Source: Monosporascus cannonballus (lineage: Eukaryota > Ascomycota > Sordariomycetes > Xylariales). From it: 64,000 nucleotides of DNA. The position numbers were made by a program, and so were the translations under genes. Where the stretch lies: positions 186,001 through 250,000 of the forward strand of contig QJNS01000007.1 of the NCBI GenBank assembly GCA_004154925.1. Reading direction: 5' to 3'. Numbering within the stretch: position 1 is the stretch's first letter; each line of letters starts with the position of its first letter. Shown here in pieces: positions 59,478 through 64,000 of this stretch. The notes beneath the pieces are model-generated. The model made no database searches, had not been told where the DNA came from, and saw only the letters and a program-made list of their open reading frames with translations.

Positions 59478-60155
59478 ATTTTAAACGGCGTAATAAATTA
59501 CAAGGCCAGCTAGAAATATTTATAATTATAACCTTCAAACTATTTATAAGTTACTTTATTTTATAACAGTAACAATTTAATATAAGCCACTATATTATTT
59601 CTACATATTTCTATATATGTAATGTTATATTTTAATAATTACGGTATATTGTTTTTTAAATATTTTGAACATTTTGTTAAAAATAGCAAAATATATAATA
59701 TAAATGATGTTAGCTATATAAGTAAACTAGCAGGGAGTTACCAGGTCGAAAAGCAAATTTTTCTAGCAATAAATATAGCGTAATATATTACTTCGGATTA
59801 ATTAGATTGTTTATGTTAAATATTTATATTACTTGATATTTATATAAATGCCGGTATTATATCTAAGGTTATTTATATAGTATATTTTTTATTTTAAATA
59901 CATTTTTTACTAAACACTATAGATACTATTAAAACGGTATTAATTAACAATACTTTCTTTTTCGGAATAATCTTTATTACATTTTTAATAATAAATATAT
60001 TTTTTCTACGTTAAATTTATTTGTAAGTTTTAAGCCTTTATTAAAATCTTGTGTTTTACGTAACATTGTAGTTTAATACTAAAAACGCATTTTTATACTA
60101 AAAATACACAATATTTTAATAAAATGTTAATTAATATAATATATTTTCGTCGAGC
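59478..60155. other. AT-rich spacer between chromoviruses C and E
   Basis: No gene, LTR end or conserved motif recognised. Composition resembles RIP-mutated repeat DNA, so it may be an older, unrecognisable element. Confidence 0.4.
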
Positions 60156-60506
60156 TATAATAACTACAAATTTAGCCAACTATTAAACCTCAGTTATATA
60201 GATTTATATTAACAAAAATATTGTAAGATTTTAAATAATAATTATAATAATTAATTATGTTTCGTAATATTAAAAATACTTTAAATAACGAAAATTTATT
60301 ACAAATTAGTATTATTTAAATTATTAAAATAACGAACGTATATATTTTGATATAGTTTTATAACTTATTACTAATAAATCAGTAATCCGGCTTAATAGCT
60401 TATTATTAACAAATTAGCAATCCATGAGGTAACTTAACCCATTCAACTTTTTTGGTTATTTTTGTTACGACTGTTTCTAGAAGCCGTAGCTTATTAAAAT
60501 GTAATA
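60156..60506 (-). repeat. 3' LTR of chromovirus E
   Basis: 351 bp. The left edge TATAATAACTACAAATTTAG aligns with the complement of the family LTR end, and the right edge is ATGTAATA. It contains two decayed copies of the 35-bp unit (about 60,365-60,425). Confidence 0.82.
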
Positions 60507-63500
60507 CGATTTTCTTTTTCCCAAAAATCTTATTTTTAAAAATCTTTTCGTAATAAGTTCTTCATTTTTTTAACCAAGTTTAATCGTATTTCTAAACGTC
60601 GTTTTCGTAAAACCGAATAACGTTATGCTTTAATTAACCTATTTAAAATAAAAAGTTTCGAAATTGTGTCGAATGTTTCTACAACAAATTGTTATTTATT
60701 AAATAATAAAAGAGTTTAATTGTTATAAAAATAAATACGTTGCACCGATTATATAACAATATAAATATCTTTATTTTATAAATAATTCTTGTATCGCGAA
60801 AATTCGTTATTCTAAATAGATTAATTAAGGAAAAGGGTTTATTTAATTTTTTTGCCCAGTTATTTCGCAATTATCGTTAATAGTAACAATATTAAACATA
60901 AAATGCCGAATTTATTAAATACTTTTTTAATCCTTAAACGAATTTAACGATTTTAAATATCGTAAAAAAAGGGTGATAAAACTTTGCGTTTTTGAAAATA
61001 TAAATATTATTAACTAGAATTCTGTGAATTTATAAAAGTTATTTTTTATAAAACGTTAATTAAAACGCAATTTTATATTCCGTTATTTTTAATAAAAGTT
61101 TTATAATAGGCGGTAAGCGTTTGTAAGACGTTTTACAAGTTTCTAAATAGTTTCGAAATCCTAATAACTTCTTTATTGCATTATGTATTAGATGAATTCG
61201 AGTTTTTCTGTATATTAAGAAATCTTTTATTTTGAATACAGTGTTATTTTCTATTTCTGTATTATCCTGTTCCCTATAGATTTCCATAATATCCGTTATT
61301 AATTTTAAAAAAAAGATAGAAAATAAAATAAAATTGAATTTTAAATAAATAGTTTAAAACATAATTATTTTTTAAGATTTGTTTTTAAGAGTTTTATACA
61401 TGTCAATATATTTAAAATCGAATTTTCTAATGAGATAATTTATTTAAATATCTTTTATAACGTAATAAAATATCCCCCCCTCCCCTTTTTTTAAAAAAAG
61501 TCTACATTCATACATTTTTTGAATTATACTTTTTATTTATTTAATTAAATATATAAATTTAAAATTTTAATATACTTAATTAACTTAGCCCGAGGTAGAT
61601 ATCATTTTGATATTAATATATCTATTTTACGCAGTTTTAAAAATTTTAAATATAAAATTAAGATTTCCATTTATTAAAAATAGTTCAACATTTTTAAAAT
61701 AAATATATTTATATATTAATTCAATATTAAGTAATTATTTCATCTCAATATTTTGTTTACAATTAATATAATATTTGAAATACGTTTTTAACGTTAATTT
61801 AGTTGTTTTATAAATTCCTTTATTTAATATTTAAATATATTAAACAATTTACAAACTAAATTGATTTATATTTCAAAATTTTATTAGAAAATCTAAAACA
61901 GACGTAACTTTTTATTAAAAATAGTTTTTTCCAAAGATCTGTATATACTAAAAGGGCTTTTTTAAAAAAATATTTTTATTGGATATTAAGATTTTTGATA
62001 AGATAAAAAATAAAAGTATTTCGTAAATCTCCCGACGATTACGAAAATATTATGGTAATATATTGTTGTTGCTGCATTTTCATATTAAAAACTTAATAAT
62101 GAAATTTATAATAATAAAAATATTTTAATCGTTTTAAACTAATCAATAATTATAATTTTCGTAAAATTTATATTATTATAAGCAAATTCTATTAAATAGC
62201 TTCTATCAATGTCGTATTTTTTATATTATTATTTTTATTTTTAAAAATAATAAATGTATTAAAACTATGTTAAAGAGTTATATATTCTTATATATTTATA
62301 TAATTATGACCTATATTCATACCGTAGTAAGTTTGTTTAGTATTTTTAAAAAGTTTGTCCTGTATCTAAGTCTTATTTTAATATATTTTATAAAATATAA
62401 CGATTATTATTATAATTTACCATAAATACAAATATATTTTTTTAAAAATACTATATAAATTATATTAATTAATTTTTATGATTCTTTTCGAATTTAAGTA
62501 TTTACTTTATATATTTATTCGGCCAGTTCTTATTCTTTCTTTCTTTGTTTAATAGAAATGAAATTATAATACGTTATTCTTTTACGTATTATAATGGTTG
62601 TTTCGTATGTTTTCTGGTCGTAAGAAAATTAATAAAAATTTCTTTTATGAAATTTTGAATTTTAAAACCGTTATAATCGTGGCCAATAAATTTGTCATTT
62701 TGGAATAACTTAATTAGATTTGATTTCTTTTGTAATTTATACGAAACGAATTCAATAAAATGTAATTTGCTTTAATTATTCCGTTATGTAATTATTACGT
62801 TTAATGTATATTATCAAATATTAGTTTTTAATTTAAAGAAATGTATTAAATCGTATATAATTAATATTACTTTATTAATAATTATATTTTTAATATTTTA
62901 AAACGTGTTTTATTTGTAATATTTATTTAACCCTTTTAAATAAAATTAATTAAAAATACAATACTTTCACAAAATTTTCTAATAAGTTTTTTCTAATAGT
63001 TAAAAAATTCAAAGATATTTATGTCCTTTTAATTATAATTAATCTCTATTATTTTACGATTATAACAACGTTTTTAAAGTTCATTTTAATATATTTTAAA
63101 TTAACAACATATTGCAGGCATTTTAGCTTCTATTTATAAAATTAATTTGTAATGCTATTAAAAATAATTTAAGGTTTTGTAATACTTCAAAGCCCTTACA
63201 AACGTATTTTATATCTATTTCTTTGTTTTTGAATAAATAAAAAAGTCGTCGAAAAATATAGTCTAAAAACGTTACAATATTTCCTTAATATAAAATTTAT
63301 TACATATTAAAAAGTGTTTAATATATTTACAAAATCATTTAAAATAAGTAAATATTCGAATAGTACTCATTTTATTTCATATATTCTTTATTTATATTTC
63401 TTTTTAATTTGGGAAAATTATATTCGTTTTTACTATCGAAATTTATAAATTATTTAATCTTATAAAACTAATTCTTTATTTTAATACTTAAAAGTAATAG

Positions 63501-64000
63501 TATTTGATGTTCAATAATTACATCGTTTAGTTACTAATAATTAATTATAAATCGAAATTTCATATTTCTGTTAAACACAAAAAAGTAAAATATTTTATAG
63601 ATAATTCTTTAAAACTTTTTTAAATACGTATAATATGTTTCCATTAAGGTTATATATAAGGTAAAACTTTGTAAATAAGCTTTTTTAAAATTTATTTTGT
63701 AATTCTATTTATTATACTTTAGTAATTTCGTATTAAGTGTTCTACTAACAACCTATTTATATTTTTAATATTATAAAAATAGACGAAATAAATTTTCATA
63801 TTTTTAAAATTATTATTTTAAATCGTTATTTCATTACTTAAACCTTATTTTAACAATAATAATACGTTATATTCTTTTAATATCTATTGATGTATATTTT
63901 CTATTTTAAATAATAAATTATCTATTATATTTTTATATTTGTATTTATGATTATTTCTAATAAATATGAAGATTTTTAGTCTTTTTTAATTAATAACTAC
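60156..64000 (-). mobile_element. Ty3/gypsy chromovirus E, partial (runs off the window)
   Basis: A minus-strand 3' LTR at 60156-60506 is followed by internal sequence collinear with element B: the purine tract complement CGATTTTCTTTTTC, then 3' region, integrase and reverse transcriptase (FLDYI near 63,255 in place of YLDDI). It is the most decayed element, with hardly any open frame and gypsy motifs only seen by comparison. The 5' end and TSD cannot be checked because the window ends inside it. Confidence 0.82.

Overview
The window is nuclear DNA of a filamentous ascomycete, most likely a Sordariomycete. The evidence is short spliceosomal introns (49-100 nt) with CTAAC/CTGAC branch points, fungal protein families (mannitol-1-phosphate 5-dehydrogenase, EXO5, RGS-LOV, GT90/CAP10, DHA2 transporter), and large blocks of LTR retrotransposons eroded by a process that looks like repeat-induced point mutation (RIP). 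Species assignment is inference.

Layout. (1) 1-15.8 kb is GC-balanced and gene-bearing: a partial mannitol-1-phosphate 5-dehydrogenase, EXO5, an F-box protein, two inverted solo LTRs flanking a gene scrap, a broken BTB-like gene and an RGS-LOV protein. (2) 15,779-28,396 is a Ty1/copia element (219-bp LTRs, TSD AAACC, half-tRNA primer site) with a complete Ty3/gypsy chromovirus (element A) inserted in its gag region. (3) 28.4-30.8 kb carries a UDP-glycosyltransferase pseudogene. (4) 30,846-37,493 is chromovirus B on the minus strand, followed 19 bp later by a hAT-type MITE. (5) 38.9-45.1 kb is a genic island: a GT90 glycosyltransferase, an SDR reductase and an 8-exon DHA2 efflux transporter. 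(6) 45,494-59,477 is chromovirus C, interrupted by chromovirus D (48,122-55,042). D carries a 130-bp solo LTR in pol, and C carries two more solo LTRs near its 3' end. (7) 60,156 to the window end is part of chromovirus E, minus strand.

The transposon blocks are very AT-rich, every gag/pol frame is full of stops, and remaining cytosines sit largely in CpG. Mutations such as Cys to Tyr, CAG to TAG and GAC to AAC fit C-to-T change on both strands. The most interesting structure is an antisense ORF tail-to-tail with pol in chromoviruses A and D. It encodes a small protein with a Cys-rich start and a charged coiled-coil body. In D its stop codon overlaps the pol stop region. The genes of the genic islands show no shared pathway beyond a possible SDR/transporter pairing. 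Exon coordinates were worked out by hand from splice signals, reading phase and family conservation; no search or alignment software was used.
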